64,000 bases of DNA from Ectopseudomonas mendocina (GCF_008041835.1 NZ_VRYE01000038.1:1-64000); one strand, 5' to 3'. Shown: positions 54,512-64,000, counted from the stretch's first letter. The notes: a model not told the origin generated them from the sequence alone. Program-made: numbers and translations.

Positions 54512-54811
54512 TTACGCGCGGGTATCGATCAGCGTACCCAACACCTCATCGGCGGTGTCAACGACGCGCGCATTGGCACGCACTTCGTTTTCAGCGGCAC
54601 GCAATGTCACCAGGCTTTCGGTCATATCGGGACGGCTACGCTCGGCAACCTGTGAGCTCGGGTTGACCTGATTCTGCGGCGGAGTCTGCGTGGTCTGCTG
54701 AGAAGGGTTGATGGTGTTGCTGGCGATATCAGCGGCTGCCTGCTCGACACGGCGTTGCCCGGCCTGAATACCGTTCAAACCCGAATTGAATGCGTTGGCG
54801 GAGATTTCCAT
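54512..54811 (-). CDS. Small flagellar-rod-like protein
   Basis: A 99-residue protein. The N-terminus MEISANAFNSGLNGIQAGQRR, AAADIASNTIN resembles flagellar rod/hook proteins (LFxAAxGLxAxQ...L..IA.N). The C-terminus SLVTLRAAENEVRANARVVD with DEVLGTLID resembles their second coiled-coil segment. The usual central domain is replaced by a short Gln/Pro linker. It may pack into or regulate an axial structure, or be an evolutionary derivative; no other flagellar gene is near. Confidence 0.72.
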   Translation of the reverse strand: MEISANAFNSGLNGIQAGQRRVEQAAADIASNTINPSQQTTQTPPQNQVNPSSQVAERSRPDMTESLVTLRAAENEVRANARVVDTADEVLGTLIDTRA

Positions 54812-54910
54812 CGGCAGCCCCCTGAGGGATATAGAACCTAATGGCGTGTATTGAAGCAGAAAACGGCTAAAAAACGTACAGGCAAAAGGCTATGGTCACT
54901 TTACTGTTTA

Positions 54911-55597
54911 TTACCAGTCTGCCAACAACTCGAGATTGAGGTGCTGCGCCACCGCCGCGGCCGTCGCTTTGCCCAGGTGCGGCACACGCCCCAGACAGGG
55001 CGCCGGTAGGCGCTCGCAGAGCGTGGCGAGATTGTCTTCCAGGCGTGAGGTCTTCGGCTCGACGATATTGGCCACCCAGCCGGCCAGCCTGAGCCCGTCC
55101 CGCTCGATGGCTTCGGCACTGAGCAATGCATGGTTGATGCAACCCAGGCGTACACCCACCACCAGAATCACCGGGATGCCCAGCGCCATCGCCAGGTCCG
55201 ACAGGTTTTCCTCACCGGCCAGCGGTACGCGCCAGCCGCCTGCGCCCTCCACCAGCGAGAAATCCGCGCCCCTGGCCAGTATCGCCTGCACCGGAGGCAG
55301 CAGGCTGGCGACATCCAGTTTGATACCCACTTCGCGGGCCGCCAGGTGCGGAGCAATGGCGGGTTCGAAGGCCAGCGGGTTGACCTCTTCATAGTGCAGC
55401 GGCAATGAACACTGGGCGAGCAAGGCCAGCGCGTCGTCGTTGCGCAGGCCATCGGCGGTCCGCATGCAACCGGAAGCGACCGGCTTGGCCGCTGCGGTGC
55501 TCAGACCCTGCTGGCGCGCCGCATGGAGCAGACCAGCGGCAATAGTGGTCTTGCCGATTTCGGTATCCGTTCCGGTGACGAAGTAGGCTTGGCTCAT
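54911..55597 (-). CDS. bioD: ATP-dependent dethiobiotin synthetase
   Basis: A 228-residue enzyme that closes the ureido ring of dethiobiotin from DAPA, CO2 and ATP. The P-loop is GTDTEIGKTTIAAGLL; KPVASGC supplies the carbamate-binding lysine; VEGAGGWRVPLAGEE is the family signature. The ATG at 55597 opens MSQAYFVTG. It is the last gene of the bio operon. Confidence 0.95.
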   Translation of the reverse strand: MSQAYFVTGTDTEIGKTTIAAGLLHAARQQGLSTAAAKPVASGCMRTADGLRNDDALALLAQCSLPLHYEEVNPLAFEPAIAPHLAAREVGIKLDVASLLPPVQAILARGADFSLVEGAGGWRVPLAGEENLSDLAMALGIPVILVVGVRLGCINHALLSAEAIERDGLRLAGWVANIVEPKTSRLEDNLATLCERLPAPCLGRVPHLGKATAAAVAQHLNLELLADW

Positions 55598-55611
55598 GGC
55601 TGATATTCCAC

Positions 55612-56451
55612 TCAATACAGGCTCGACGGTTTGTGCAGCACGCCATACACCACCTGATAGGTGGCTGGCAGCCCGTGCGGCTGGCGAAAACCTTCGTAGG
55701 CCTCGATCAACGCGTGAATGCGCGAGCGCCCGGTCAATCCGCCGGGTCGCCCCGGGTTGAGGTTGTGTGCGCCGAGTTCCTTCAGCGACGTGGTCAGGCT
55801 GCGCAGATCGGGAAAATGCAGCACCTCAGCCTCGCGCTGCAGCGTCAATGCCTGCAAGCCACTGGCCGCGCACAGCTGCTGATAATCCTCGAAATGGCGA
55901 AAACGATTGACGTGCACCAGGCCATCGACCGCCTGCCAGCTGTCCCGCAGCTCCTGCAGCGTGCCCACGCACAGGCTGGTGAACGCCAGCACCCCGCCGG
56001 GACGCAACACCCGCTGCGCTTCACTCAGCACCCGCGGGAAATCGCCGCACCATTGCAGCGCCAAACTGGAGAACAACAGGTCGACGCTGGCGTCGTGCAA
56101 CGGCAGGGCTTCGGCATCGCCGGCGATAAAGTGCGCAGCGCCGCCCTGCGGCCTGGCATGGCGCAGCATGCCCTCGGCGATATCCAGCGCCAGCCCTTCG
56201 CCCTGCGCATAGCGCCCGGCCAGGACACGGGTGAAGTGGCCCGTGCCGCAGCCCAGGTCCAGCCAGCGCTGCACCGGCAATTCGGCCGGCACGCGCGCCA
56301 GCAACTGCGTACCAACACTGCGCTGCAGCTCGGCCACCGCGTCATAGCTGGCTGCCGCGCGGGAAAAGGAAGCGGCGACCTGACGCTTGTCCGGCAGCGC
56401 ATAGGGTGCGCCGTGCACAGCAGAAGACGGACACGCACACATCTCAGGCAT
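55612..56451 (-). CDS. bioC: Malonyl-[acyl-carrier protein] O-methyltransferase
   Basis: A SAM-dependent methyltransferase of about 279 residues that disguises the malonyl group so fatty acid synthesis can build pimeloyl-ACP. Motif I is [27 protein letters not shown] and [20 protein letters not shown] follow; the BioC-type [20 protein letters not shown] lies at the N-terminus. The start overlaps the bioH end by 8 bases; GTG at 56454 is an alternative. The length is normal. Confidence 0.93.
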   Translation of the reverse strand: MPEMCACPSSAVHGAPYALPDKRQVAASFSRAAASYDAVAELQRSVGTQLLARVPAELPVQRWLDLGCGTGHFTRVLAGRYAQGEGLALDIAEGMLRHARPQGGAAHFIAGDAEALPLHDASVDLLFSSLALQWCGDFPRVLSEAQRVLRPGGVLAFTSLCVGTLQELRDSWQAVDGLVHVNRFRHFEDYQQLCAASGLQALTLQREAEVLHFPDLRSLTTSLKELGAHNLNPGRPGGLTGRSRIHALIEAYEGFRQPHGLPATYQVVYGVLHKPSSLY

Positions 56452-57166
56452 CACAGGCCTCGCGGATAAAATCGAGCATCAGGGCCGCCAACACATCGGC
56501 CTGTTCAAGCACGAAGGCATGACCGCAGTCCTCCAGCACATCCACCTCACCTGCTGGCAGCAGCGCCAGCAGCTCAGAGGCAACGGCGGCCGGCACCAGC
56601 GCATCCTGCTCGGCCAGCAGGTGCAATTGCGGCCCGGTGAACGCTGCCAGCGCCGCGCGATTGTCCAGACTCGCCAACAGACGCAACCCGGCCAGCAAGG
56701 ATGGCTCGTCGCTGGACGCCAGATGGTTCTGCAGCTGTCGTGACAGACCGCGCGTGTCGGCGCAACCTTGGGCACAGAGCATGGCGAAACGCTTGAGCGT
56801 GGCGCTGCCGTTGTGCTGGCAGCCTTCATGGAAGGCGGCATGGGTCTGAGCCGGCATCGCCGTTGGCCAGGCATCACTGGCAACGAAGCAGGCATTGCTT
56901 GCCAGACTGATCAGGCCACGACAACGCGCGCCGCGCCGCGCCGCCAGGGCAGCAGCCAACATGCCACCCAGCGACCAGCCGGCCAGCCAGCAATCCAGCG
57001 GCAGGCGTGTATCCAGCTCGTCGAGCCAGTCAGCAACGGCGGCACTGTTCAGACGTGGCAGGGGCGGCACCTGTACGTTCAGCTCAGCCCCCAGGGCCTC
57101 GGCCAATGGCTGCAACACGGCGCCATCCAGGCCCCAGCCTGGCAGCAGTATCAACGTCTCACGCAT
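56444..57166 (-). CDS. bioH: Pimeloyl-ACP methyl ester esterase
   Basis: A 240-residue alpha/beta hydrolase that removes the methyl ester placed by BioC, releasing pimeloyl-ACP. The nucleophile elbow is AGWSLGGML, the acid is in [10 protein letters not shown], and the catalytic His is in CGHAFVLEQ. The start [11 protein letters not shown] is typical of BioH. Its ATG at 57166 overlaps the bioF end by 8 bases, so the genes are coupled. Confidence 0.94.
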   Translation of the reverse strand: MRETLILLPGWGLDGAVLQPLAEALGAELNVQVPPLPRLNSAAVADWLDELDTRLPLDCWLAGWSLGGMLAAALAARRGARCRGLISLASNACFVASDAWPTAMPAQTHAAFHEGCQHNGSATLKRFAMLCAQGCADTRGLSRQLQNHLASSDEPSLLAGLRLLASLDNRAALAAFTGPQLHLLAEQDALVPAAVASELLALLPAGEVDVLEDCGHAFVLEQADVLAALMLDFIREACDA

Positions 57167-58328
57167 CGGCGCGTACCTGCGGCCAGCACTCGGCCAATGC
57201 CTCGAGCAAACGCTCAAGCTGTGCATCGCTGTGCGCGGCAGACAGCGTCACACGTAACCGCGCGCTGCCAGCCGGCACAGTGGGCGGACGGATGGCACCG
57301 ACCAGCAAGCCGCGCGCCTTGAGCAACGCCGACAACTTGAGCGCACGCGCGCTGTCACCGACCAGAATCGGCTGAATCGGGGTGGGGCTGTCCATCAGGC
57401 TCAGGCCGATTTCAGCGGCGCCCTGCCGAAAGCGGGCGATCAACCGCTGCAGGTGTTCACGCCGCCAGTGTTCACTGCGCAGCAGTTCCAGGCTCTGCAG
57501 CGTGGCGCAGGCCACCGCTGGTGGCTGACTGGTGGTGTAGATGTAGGGGCGGGCGAACTGGATCAGGGTCTCGATCAGTTCCTCGCTGCCGGCGACGAAG
57601 GCGCCGGCGGTACCAAAAGCCTTGCCCAGCGTACCGACCAGCACCTGCACGTCATCCAGGCCCAGACCGAAGTGCTCGACGATACCGCCGCCGGTGGCGC
57701 CCAGCGGGCCGAAGCCATGGGCGTCGTCGACCATCACCCAGGCCTGCGCGGCACGCGCCTCGGCGCACAGGGCCGGTAGATCGGCCAGGTCGCCGTCCAT
57801 GCTGAACACACCATCAGTGACCACCAGGCAGTTGCCAGTGACCTTGCGCAGGCGATTGACCAGGCTCACCGCATCGTTGTGCAGGTAGCGAGAGAAACGC
57901 GCTCCCGAGAGCAGCCCGGCATCGAGCAGCGAAGCATGGTTGAGGCGATCCTGCAGCACACTGTCGCCCTGCCCGACCAGCGCAGTGACCACCGCCAGGT
58001 TGGCCATGTAACCGGTAGAGAACAGCAACGCACGCGGCCTGCCGGTGAACTCGGCCAGTGCTTCTTCAAGTTCATGGTGCGGCGTGCTGTGGCCGATGAC
58101 CAGATGCGAAGCGCCACCACCGACGCCCCATTGTTCCGCCCCACGCTGCAGCGCATGGATCACCTCGGGGTGATTGGCCAGGCCGAGATAATCATTGGAG
58201 CAAAAGGCCAACAGGTGCTGACCGTCCACCTGCACCAGCGGCCCCTGCGGGCTCTGCAGCAACGGCCGCTGGCGGAACAGGTCGGCGGCCTGGCGCTCGG
58301 CCAGGCGGGCGGATAAATCGAAAGGCAT
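57159..58328 (-). CDS. bioF: 8-amino-7-oxononanoate synthase
   Basis: A 389-residue PLP enzyme that joins pimeloyl-ACP and alanine to make KAPA. It has [45 protein letters not shown] and the PLP lysine in [14 protein letters not shown]. Size and motifs are normal. A REP pair lies between its start and the bioB stop, 84 bases apart, but the genes share a direction and probably a transcript. Confidence 0.95.
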   Translation of the reverse strand: MPFDLSARLAERQAADLFRQRPLLQSPQGPLVQVDGQHLLAFCSNDYLGLANHPEVIHALQRGAEQWGVGGGASHLVIGHSTPHHELEEALAEFTGRPRALLFSTGYMANLAVVTALVGQGDSVLQDRLNHASLLDAGLLSGARFSRYLHNDAVSLVNRLRKVTGNCLVVTDGVFSMDGDLADLPALCAEARAAQAWVMVDDAHGFGPLGATGGGIVEHFGLGLDDVQVLVGTLGKAFGTAGAFVAGSEELIETLIQFARPYIYTTSQPPAVACATLQSLELLRSEHWRREHLQRLIARFRQGAAEIGLSLMDSPTPIQPILVGDSARALKLSALLKARGLLVGAIRPPTVPAGSARLRVTLSAAHSDAQLERLLEALAECWPQVRADA

Positions 58329-58339
58329 ATGCATACCTT

Positions 58340-58400
58340 GTAGGAGCCGGCTGTGCCGGCGATTAGCGGCAGTCGCAATCGCCAGCAAGCTGGCTCCTAC
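58340..58400. repeat. REP pair between bioB and bioF
   Basis: GTAGGAGCCGGCTGTGCCGG and the inverse CCAGCAAGCTGGCTCCTAC form a hairpin-capable pair of 61 bases. Being inside an operon, it could reduce downstream expression or stabilise the upstream message. Confidence 0.75.
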
Positions 58401-58412
58401 ATAAACAGCGGT

Positions 58413-59471
58413 TTAGGCCGAAGCGGCGTTGTAGAACAGCTGGGAATCGCGCTGCTCGATCAGCGCCTGCTCGATGGCCGCCTGGTGCACCTCGTCGGCA
58501 TGCTCCTCACGCTCTTGCGGCTTGATGCCGAGGCGTTTGAACAGGGCCATGTCCTTGTCCGCCTGCGGGTTGGCGGTGGTCAGCAACTTCTCGCCGTAGA
58601 AGATCGAGTTGGCGCCGGCCATAAAGGCCAGGGCCTGCATCTGCTCGTTCATCTGCTCGCGACCGGCAGACAGACGCACGTGGGATTTCGGCATCATGAT
58701 CCGCGCCACGGCCAGGGTGCGGATGAAGTCGAAGGGGTCGACGTCCTTCTCCTCGGCCAGCGGCGTGCCCTTGACCTTGACCAGCATGTTGATCGGCACC
58801 GATTCCGGGTGTTCCGGCAGGTTGGCCAGTTGGATCAGCAGCCCGGCGCGATCATCCACCGATTCGCCCATGCCGAGGATGCCGCCGGAGCAGATTTTCA
58901 TCCCCGCCTCGCGCACGTAGGCCAGGGTTTGCAGGCGCTCGCCGTAGGTGCGGGTGGTGATGATGTTGCCGTAGAACTCCGGCGAGGTATCGAGGTTGTG
59001 GTTGTAGTAATCCAACCCTGCTTCGGCCAGCGCCTGGGTCTGCTCCTGATCGAGGCGACCGAGGGTCATGCAGGTCTCCAGGCCGAGCTTCTTCACGCCT
59101 TTGACCATTTCCAGCACGTAGGGCATGTCCTTGGCCGATGGGTGCTTCCACGCCGCGCCCATGCAGAAACGGGTGGAGCCGATGGCCTTGGCCTCGGCGG
59201 CCGCCTCCAGCACCTTCTGCACTTCCATCAGTTTTTCCTTGTCCAGGCCGGTGTTGTAGTGGCCGGACTGCGGGCAGTACTTGCAGTCTTCCGGGCAGGC
59301 GCCGGTCTTGATCGACAGCAGCGTCGAGACCTGCACGCGGTTCGGGTCGAAGTGCTGGCGATGGACGCTCTGCGCCTGGAACAGCAGGTCGTTGAACGGC
59401 TGCTCGAACAGCGCGCGAACCTCGGCGAGGCTCCAGTCGTGGCGGGTGGTGATTGCAGCGGTTGCGCTCAT
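58413..59471 (-). CDS. bioB: Biotin synthase
   Basis: A 352-residue radical-SAM enzyme that inserts sulfur into dethiobiotin. The 4Fe-4S cluster cysteines are in [13 protein letters not shown] (CxxxCxxC); the 2Fe-2S ligands lie in MGAAWKHPS-, ETCMTLG- and [16 protein letters not shown] segments. The start at 59471 opens [13 protein letters not shown]. It is the first gene of the bio operon, behind a BirA-like operator. Confidence 0.97.
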   Translation of the reverse strand: MSATAAITTRHDWSLAEVRALFEQPFNDLLFQAQSVHRQHFDPNRVQVSTLLSIKTGACPEDCKYCPQSGHYNTGLDKEKLMEVQKVLEAAAEAKAIGSTRFCMGAAWKHPSAKDMPYVLEMVKGVKKLGLETCMTLGRLDQEQTQALAEAGLDYYNHNLDTSPEFYGNIITTRTYGERLQTLAYVREAGMKICSGGILGMGESVDDRAGLLIQLANLPEHPESVPINMLVKVKGTPLAEEKDVDPFDFIRTLAVARIMMPKSHVRLSAGREQMNEQMQALAFMAGANSIFYGEKLLTTANPQADKDMALFKRLGIKPQEREEHADEVHQAAIEQALIEQRDSQLFYNAASA

Positions 59472-59560
59472 CTGAGAAGTCCTTCGACGCTTGGTGGCAT
59501 CTGTTGTCAAGCCCACACGGGGCATTCAGGCTTTGGCCATCATAAGTGGCGATTGGATGC

Positions 59561-59590
59561 TGTCAACCACAACAAAGACACAGGTTTACA
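59561..59590. promoter_or_regulatory. BirA-type biotin operator upstream of bioB
   Basis: On the minus strand TGTAAACC is followed, 14 bases later, by GGTTGACA, one base off the consensus TGTAAACC-N14/15-GGTTTACA dyad of biotin-loaded BirA. It lies 90 bases upstream of the bioB ATG, near a plausible promoter, so biotin should repress the operon. Confidence 0.72.
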
Positions 59591-59667
59591 TATGATCAAT
59601 TATTGAACAATAGAACTTATGTCATGGCACAAGGCCCAATGCTTACCTCTTCAACAGGATGTTCTGC

Positions 59668-59961
59668 ATGCAGGTAGAAGGCTTTTTCGAAGAGCTCGGC
59701 GAAGCGCTGGGGCGCTTCATTCGCTTTATCGTCGACATGCTCTCCGGCGTGCTGGGCGCCATGGCCGATGCCATCGACGGCTTCCTCCAGGGGCTGGCCA
59801 GGGCCATCGGCATGGACGTGTCGATCTTCAGCATCATCCTGCTGATCATCGGCCTGCTGTTTCTGTTCAACGGCGTGCGCGCGCTGCTGCGGCGCTCGAT
59901 CATCGGTGGGGTGATCTGGCTGCTGCTGGGGTTGATGGTCATGGGCTGGCTGATTCGCTGA
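59668..59961 (+). CDS. Small conserved membrane protein
   Basis: A 97-residue protein starting MQVEGFFEELGEALGRFIRF. Three hydrophobic stretches (about 16-40 amphipathic, 50-70, 78-95) suggest an amphipathic helix followed by a membrane hairpin. No family with known function is recognised. It is divergent from bioB and 43 bases before the ComF gene. The ATG at 59668 is chosen over 59659 because the alternative adds only three residues; either may be right. Confidence 0.65.
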   Translation: MQVEGFFEELGEALGRFIRFIVDMLSGVLGAMADAIDGFLQGLARAIGMDVSIFSIILLIIGLLFLFNGVRALLRRSIIGGVIWLLLGLMVMGWLIR

Positions 59962-60004
59962 CGCCGGCTAGACTTCAGGCACCACTGCTCATGGATGAGC
60001 CGCC

Positions 60005-60745
60005 ATGCCTCCGTTTGACCTCACCGTTCTGCAACGCTTTGCCTGGTTACGCCAACGGCGCCATTGCCAGCTCTGCGACGAAACCACCGATCACCCCACG
60101 CACAGCATCTGCACGGCTTGCGAATCCGAACTGCCCTGGCTCGGGGCTCATTGCCAGATCTGTGCGGTGCCATTGCCGGCACACGGCATGATCTGCGGCG
60201 CCTGCCAATCGAAACCACCGAGTTTCAGCCGCGTGGAAGCGCCCTGGCGCTATGCCTTCCCGGTCGACAACCTGATCACCCGCTTCAAGCACCAGGCGCA
60301 ATGGCCGCACGGGCGTCTGCTTGCCGAGCTCTTGAGCGAGCATCTGCACCACGCCTTCGATGAAGGTCTGCCGCGCCCCCAGGCATTGCTGCCCGTGCCG
60401 CTGGCGCGCAGGCGACAACGGCAACGCGGCTTCAACCAGGCACAGATGCTCGCCGACTGGCTGGGCTGCAGCCTCGATCTGCCCGTCAGGCATGACTGGC
60501 TCCTGCGCCACCTCGACACGCCCGCGCAGCAAGGCCTGGACGCCGCGACGCGCAAGCGCAACCTGCGCCAGGCCTTCAGCCTTAAACAGCCAGCACAGGT
60601 AGCCGGTGCACACCTGGCACTGGTCGACGACGTGCTCACCACTGGCGCCACCGCCGCCATGCTCGCGCAATTGCTGCGTCGGGCCGGCGCCCTGCGCGTC
60701 GATGTCTACTGCCTGGCACGTACGCCGCGACCGGGCGATACCTGA
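60005..60745 (+). CDS. comF: ComF family protein
   Basis: A 246-residue protein with an N-terminal double zinc-finger-like region (CQLCDETTD, HSICTACESELPWLGAHCQICAVPL, ICGACQ) and a C-terminal phosphoribosyltransferase fold with the PRPP loop ALVDDVLTTGATAAML. ComF/GntX proteins are linked to DNA uptake and to gluconate or oxidised phospholipid use, without a proven enzymatic role. It is often downstream of bioB in Pseudomonas, but here it is on the opposite strand. Confidence 0.9.
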   Translation: MPPFDLTVLQRFAWLRQRRHCQLCDETTDHPTHSICTACESELPWLGAHCQICAVPLPAHGMICGACQSKPPSFSRVEAPWRYAFPVDNLITRFKHQAQWPHGRLLAELLSEHLHHAFDEGLPRPQALLPVPLARRRQRQRGFNQAQMLADWLGCSLDLPVRHDWLLRHLDTPAQQGLDAATRKRNLRQAFSLKQPAQVAGAHLALVDDVLTTGATAAMLAQLLRRAGALRVDVYCLARTPRPGDT

Positions 60746-60806
60746 CTTGACGCGCCTGGTGCAGTCACGCACCGTGCCCGGCATTCTCCCTGACCAGGCC
60801 TGAATC

Positions 60807-61571
60807 ATGTCGCAGCTCGATGCCCTTGCCCAACTGCTCAGCCGCCGCCCGAAACGCTTGGCCCTGCTCGAACAGATCGCCGAGCAGGGCTTCATCACCC
60901 GCGCCGCCAAGGCTGCCGGGCTGAGCTACAAGGCCGCCTGGGACGCCATCGACGAGCTGAACAACCTCTCGGAGCAGCCCCTGGTCAGCCGCAGCGTCGG
61001 CGGCAAAGGGGGCGGCGGCGCGCGCCTGACGCCGGCGGGCGAGCGCCTGCTGGCGTTGCAACAACGCCTGCAGGCGCTGCAGGTGCAACTGCTGCAGGCG
61101 GCCGGTGACGACGCCGACCTGGAACTGCTCGGTCGCCTGATGCTGCGCACCAGTGCGCGCAACCAGCTCACCGGCCGTGTGCGCGCGATTCACGCCCACG
61201 GACACAACGACCTGATCGACATCGAACTGCCCGGCGGCAGCCGCCTGCAGGCGCAGATTACCCATGACAGCACGGAAAACCTGCAATTGAGCGAAGGCAG
61301 CAGCGTGGTCGCGCTGATCAAAGCAGGCTGGCTGGAATTGCAACCGCTAAAGGCTCCCCGCGCAGCACAGCACAACGCACTCGAAGGCCATATCGAACAG
61401 ATTCTGCCGGCCAACGATGGCCCCAGCGAAGTACGCGTGAGCCTGAGCAACGGCCAGACCCTGTGCGCATCAATCGAACCCGAGCGCCTGGCAGCCCTGA
61501 GGCTGACGGTGGGCGATCCGGTGCGTGCGCAGTTCACTGCCAGTCAGGTGCTGCTCGGTACTCAGCTATAA
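60807..61571 (+). CDS. modE: Molybdate-responsive regulator ModE
   Basis: A 254-residue regulator with a LysR-like winged helix at residues 10-110 (FITRAAKAAGLSYKAAWDAID, SVGGKGGGGARLTPAGERLL) and two TOBE/Mop domains (about 120-190 and 190-254) that bind molybdate between subunits. The sequence SARNQLTGRVRAIHAHGHND starts the first TOBE domain. It normally represses modABC, which is not in this window. GAATC precedes the ATG without a strong ribosome site. Confidence 0.92.
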   Translation: MSQLDALAQLLSRRPKRLALLEQIAEQGFITRAAKAAGLSYKAAWDAIDELNNLSEQPLVSRSVGGKGGGGARLTPAGERLLALQQRLQALQVQLLQAAGDDADLELLGRLMLRTSARNQLTGRVRAIHAHGHNDLIDIELPGGSRLQAQITHDSTENLQLSEGSSVVALIKAGWLELQPLKAPRAAQHNALEGHIEQILPANDGPSEVRVSLSNGQTLCASIEPERLAALRLTVGDPVRAQFTASQVLLGTQL

Positions 61572-61668
61572 GGGTGGGATAAACCGCCAATACGCTGACG
61601 GCGGGTTACACCCGCCCCAGGTGTGGCGCAAGCCGGTAGACTGAGCGCCCAATCATGCGGAGCCGTTC

Positions 61669-62643
61669 ATGAGCCATCCTTTTGCCACCCTCACTCCGGA
61701 TCTGGTGCTCGATGCCGTGGAGAGCCTTGGCTACCTCAGCGACGCGCGCGTATTGGCACTCAACAGTTACGAGAACCGCGTCTATCAGGTGGGCATCGAA
61801 GGCGAAACGCCGTTGATCGCCAAGTTTTATCGTCCGGATCGCTGGAGCGATGCGGCGATCCGCGAGGAGCACAGTTTCAGCGCCGAGCTGGCCGAGCACG
61901 AAGTCCCGGTGGTGGCGCCGCTGGCGCGCGATGGCGAGACGTTGTTCGAGCATGGCGGCTTTCGCTTCGCCCTGTTCCCGCGTCGCGGTGGCCGGGCACC
62001 GGAGCCGGGCAATCTCGACCAGCTGTATCGCCTGGGGCAGTTGCTCGGGCGTATGCATGCGATTGGCGCCAGCCGTCCGTTCGCACACCGCGAAAGCCTG
62101 ACTGTGGACAACTTCGGCCACGCCGCCCTGGCCTCGCTGCTCGACGGCGGCTTCGTGCCGCGCAGCCTGCTGCCTGCCTACGAGTCGGTCGCACGCGATC
62201 TGCTCGCGCGCCTGGATGAATTGTTCAGCCGCGTGCGCTACACGCCGATTCGCCTGCACGGCGACTGCCACCCGGGCAACCTGCTGCACCGCGATGATGC
62301 CTTCCATATGGTCGACCTCGACGACTGCCGCATGGGCCCGGCAGTACAGGATCTGTGGATGATGCTGGCCGGCGAGCGTCACGAGCGCCTGGGTCAGTTG
62401 GCCGAACTGGTCGACGGTTACCAGGAATTCCATGACTTCGCCGCCCGCGAGCTGCCGCTGATCGAAGGCCTGCGCGCCCTACGCCTGATGCATCACAGCG
62501 CCTGGATCGCGCGGCGCTGGGACGACCCGGCCTTCCCCCTGGCCTTCCCCTGGTTTGCCGGCGAGCGCTATTGGGGCGAGCAGATTCTCGCCCTGCGCGA
62601 ACAGCTGGCGGCGCTGGATGAAGAGCCACTGCGGCTGTTCTGA
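61669..62643 (+). CDS. srkA: Stress response kinase A (YihE/RdoA family)
   Basis: A 324-residue Ser/Thr kinase of the aminoglycoside-phosphotransferase fold. The ATP lysine is in PLIAKFYRPDRWSD, the catalytic loop is RLHGDCHPGNLLH, and the metal-binding Asp follows in MVDLDDCRMGP. SrkA helps cells survive oxidative and envelope stress. The gene begins 98 bases after modE, with GGAG 6 bases before the ATG, and is monocistronic as far as seen. Confidence 0.94.
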   Translation: MSHPFATLTPDLVLDAVESLGYLSDARVLALNSYENRVYQVGIEGETPLIAKFYRPDRWSDAAIREEHSFSAELAEHEVPVVAPLARDGETLFEHGGFRFALFPRRGGRAPEPGNLDQLYRLGQLLGRMHAIGASRPFAHRESLTVDNFGHAALASLLDGGFVPRSLLPAYESVARDLLARLDELFSRVRYTPIRLHGDCHPGNLLHRDDAFHMVDLDDCRMGPAVQDLWMMLAGERHERLGQLAELVDGYQEFHDFAARELPLIEGLRALRLMHHSAWIARRWDDPAFPLAFPWFAGERYWGEQILALREQLAALDEEPLRLF

Positions 62644-62848
62644 GCCGATGGCATCCGGGACCGCAGTTCTCGGATTACCTCCGGGGCGCCAGCTCCGCGC
62701 ACCCATACAGTTGCGCGCACCGCGTAAAGTTTGCCTTACGACTTTGCCGGCGTTTCGGTATGCATAAAAAGCTGAACGAACAGACAAGACAGAGGCCAGA
62801 GCGCTAGAATTTCGCGACAACCGTTAGCTGCCTAACCAAGGATTTCCG

Positions 62849-63742
62849 ATGGCCACCGCCAACCCGCAACGCGGGTACGTTCTGGGCCTTACCGCCTACA
62901 TAATCTGGGGCCTGTTCCCGCTCTACTTCAAAGCCCTGCAAAGCATCCCGGCGATGGAGATCATCGTCCATCGCGTGCTTTGGTCGGCGCTGTTCGGCGG
63001 CCTGCTGCTGCTCGTCTGGAAGCACCCTGGCTGGTGGCGCGAGCTGCGCGACAATCCCAAACGCCTGGCAGTGCTGGCCGGCTGCGGCCTGCTGATCGCA
63101 ACCAACTGGCTGGTGTACGTGTGGGCAGTGAACAACGACCGCATGCTCGAGGCCAGCCTGGGCTACTACATCAACCCGTTGATCAACGTATTGCTCGGCC
63201 TGCTGATTCTCGGCGAGCGCCTGCGTCGCCTGCAGTGGCTGGCTGTCGGCCTGGCCGTGGTTGGCGTGGCGCAGCAGGTCTGGCAGGTGGGCAGCCTGCC
63301 CTGGGTGTCGCTGGTGCTGGCGCTGACCTTCGGTTTCTATGGACTGATCCGCAAACAGGCTCCCGTGGCGGCGCTGCCCGGCCTGGTGGTGGAAACCTGG
63401 CTGCTACTACCGGTGGCGCTGGCCTGGCTGGCGCTGCACCCCGCCGCCATGAGCAGCCAGGCCAGTTTCTGGAGCAGCAGCGAAGCACTGTGGCTGGTGG
63501 CCGCCGGGCCGATCACCCTGGTGCCACTGGTGTGCTTCAATGCCGCAGCGCGGCATCTGCCCTACACCACGCTGGGCTTCCTGCAATACCTGGCACCGAC
63601 CCTGGTGCTGCTGCAGGCCATCTTGCTGTTCGATGAGCACTTCTCGCCGAGCACCCTGCTGGCCTTCGCCTGCATCTGGGCCGGGCTGTTTGTGTACAGC
63701 CTGGATATCTGGCTGAACCTGCGCAAGCGCTCGACGCAGTAA
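62849..63742 (+). CDS. rarD: EamA family transporter RarD
   Basis: A 297-residue drug/metabolite-superfamily permease with ten membrane helices and RarD-type motifs: YIIWGLFPLYFKAL, EIIVHRVLWSALF, NWLVYVWAVNNDRMLEASLGY and YINPLINVLLG, and PLVCFNAAARHLPYTTLGF with QYLAPT. RarD proteins have been linked to chloramphenicol tolerance, but no transport substrate is established. AAGGA precedes the ATG by 7 bases. Confidence 0.92.
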   Translation: MATANPQRGYVLGLTAYIIWGLFPLYFKALQSIPAMEIIVHRVLWSALFGGLLLLVWKHPGWWRELRDNPKRLAVLAGCGLLIATNWLVYVWAVNNDRMLEASLGYYINPLINVLLGLLILGERLRRLQWLAVGLAVVGVAQQVWQVGSLPWVSLVLALTFGFYGLIRKQAPVAALPGLVVETWLLLPVALAWLALHPAAMSSQASFWSSSEALWLVAAGPITLVPLVCFNAAARHLPYTTLGFLQYLAPTLVLLQAILLFDEHFSPSTLLAFACIWAGLFVYSLDIWLNLRKRSTQ

Positions 63743-64000
63743 AAGGCAGGTGCGCACAGCGCACCCTACGCGGGTCGCGGACACCTCAGGGTGTCGCGGG
63801 ACCGCCCAGCTTGTGCGCACCGGTGTCGATAAAGCACTGAGCAGAAAACGCTCAACTTTCCCCAGGCCGCGTCAGCCTTGAGGCTGAGCGTGTCATCCCC
63901 GGCTTACCCACAGACCCATCCCCGGCATTTGTGCACAAGCCTTTGATCCTGTTGAATTTTTAGCCAGACAATGAAAAGCCCCGCAGCACTAGCTGGCCGT
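63743..64000. other. Intergenic tail of the window
   Basis: No gene is supported here. It holds the second copy of the short dispersed repeat (63749-63769, inverse of 16533-16553). The last bases (AAAAGCCCCGC) look like the start of a hairpin cut off by the window edge. Confidence 0.5.

Overview
The window comes from a high-GC gammaproteobacterium, almost certainly a Pseudomonas (P. mendocina/oleovorans-like). The assignment rests on gene content: a bioB-bioF-bioH-bioC-bioD cluster, tandem long acyl-CoA dehydrogenases, a hut operon, RluE, HrpB, AMP nucleosidase, a Gac/Rsm small RNA with a canonical GacA box, and dispersed REP sequences. No database search was possible, so species and locus identity are inference.

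Layout. 1-18.1 kb is ordinary chromosome: exonuclease, NYN protein, SDR, EEP phosphatase, thioredoxin-like protein, HrpB, lipoprotein, FieF, an Lrp regulator, globin, RluE, aldehyde reductase, a MocR-type regulator divergent from a threonine dehydratase, and AMP nucleosidase. At 18.2-19.1 kb a cobalamin riboswitch controls a CbiM-like permease. From 19.13 to 32.75 kb lies a complete type I-E CRISPR-Cas locus: a 44-repeat array plus one decayed terminal repeat, then (reading against the coordinates) cas2, cas1, a KilA-N gene, cas6e, cas5, cas7, cas11, cas8e, a VapBC-type toxin-antitoxin (TA) pair, a ParDE-like TA pair on the opposite strand, and cas3. The KilA-N gene sits 25 bp after cas6e and 2 bp before cas1, on the boundary between the interference and adaptation genes. 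It is the most unusual element here.

33.2-36.5 kb is a scarred junction: an IS5-like element with a nonsense codon in its transposase, an alpha/beta hydrolase missing its N-terminus, and an internally deleted group II intron. The intron sits exactly behind the terminator of an RsmY/RsmZ-type sRNA gene that carries a perfect GacA box. The core genome then resumes with an endonuclease I, hutC, hutH, hutU, hutG and hutI (hutI carries an in-frame stop), a ZnuD-like receptor behind a Zur box, three paralogous acyl-CoA dehydrogenases with an interrupted diguanylate cyclase between them, a HEXXH protein, a small flagellar-rod-like protein, the bio operon behind a BirA-type operator, a ComF protein, ModE, SrkA and RarD.

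How the parts work together. Cascade (cas8e-11-7-5-6e), Cas3 and Cas1-Cas2 form an apparently intact immune system whose crRNA is read from the minus strand, from the cas2 side toward the cobalamin riboswitch. The hut genes would degrade histidine under HutC control, but imidazolonepropionase looks broken. The bio genes form a biotin pathway under likely BirA control. The Rsm sRNA would sequester RsmA/CsrA proteins under GacA control. Three single-codon stops in otherwise full-length frames (transposase, hutI, diguanylate cyclase) are either real pseudogenes or base-call errors.
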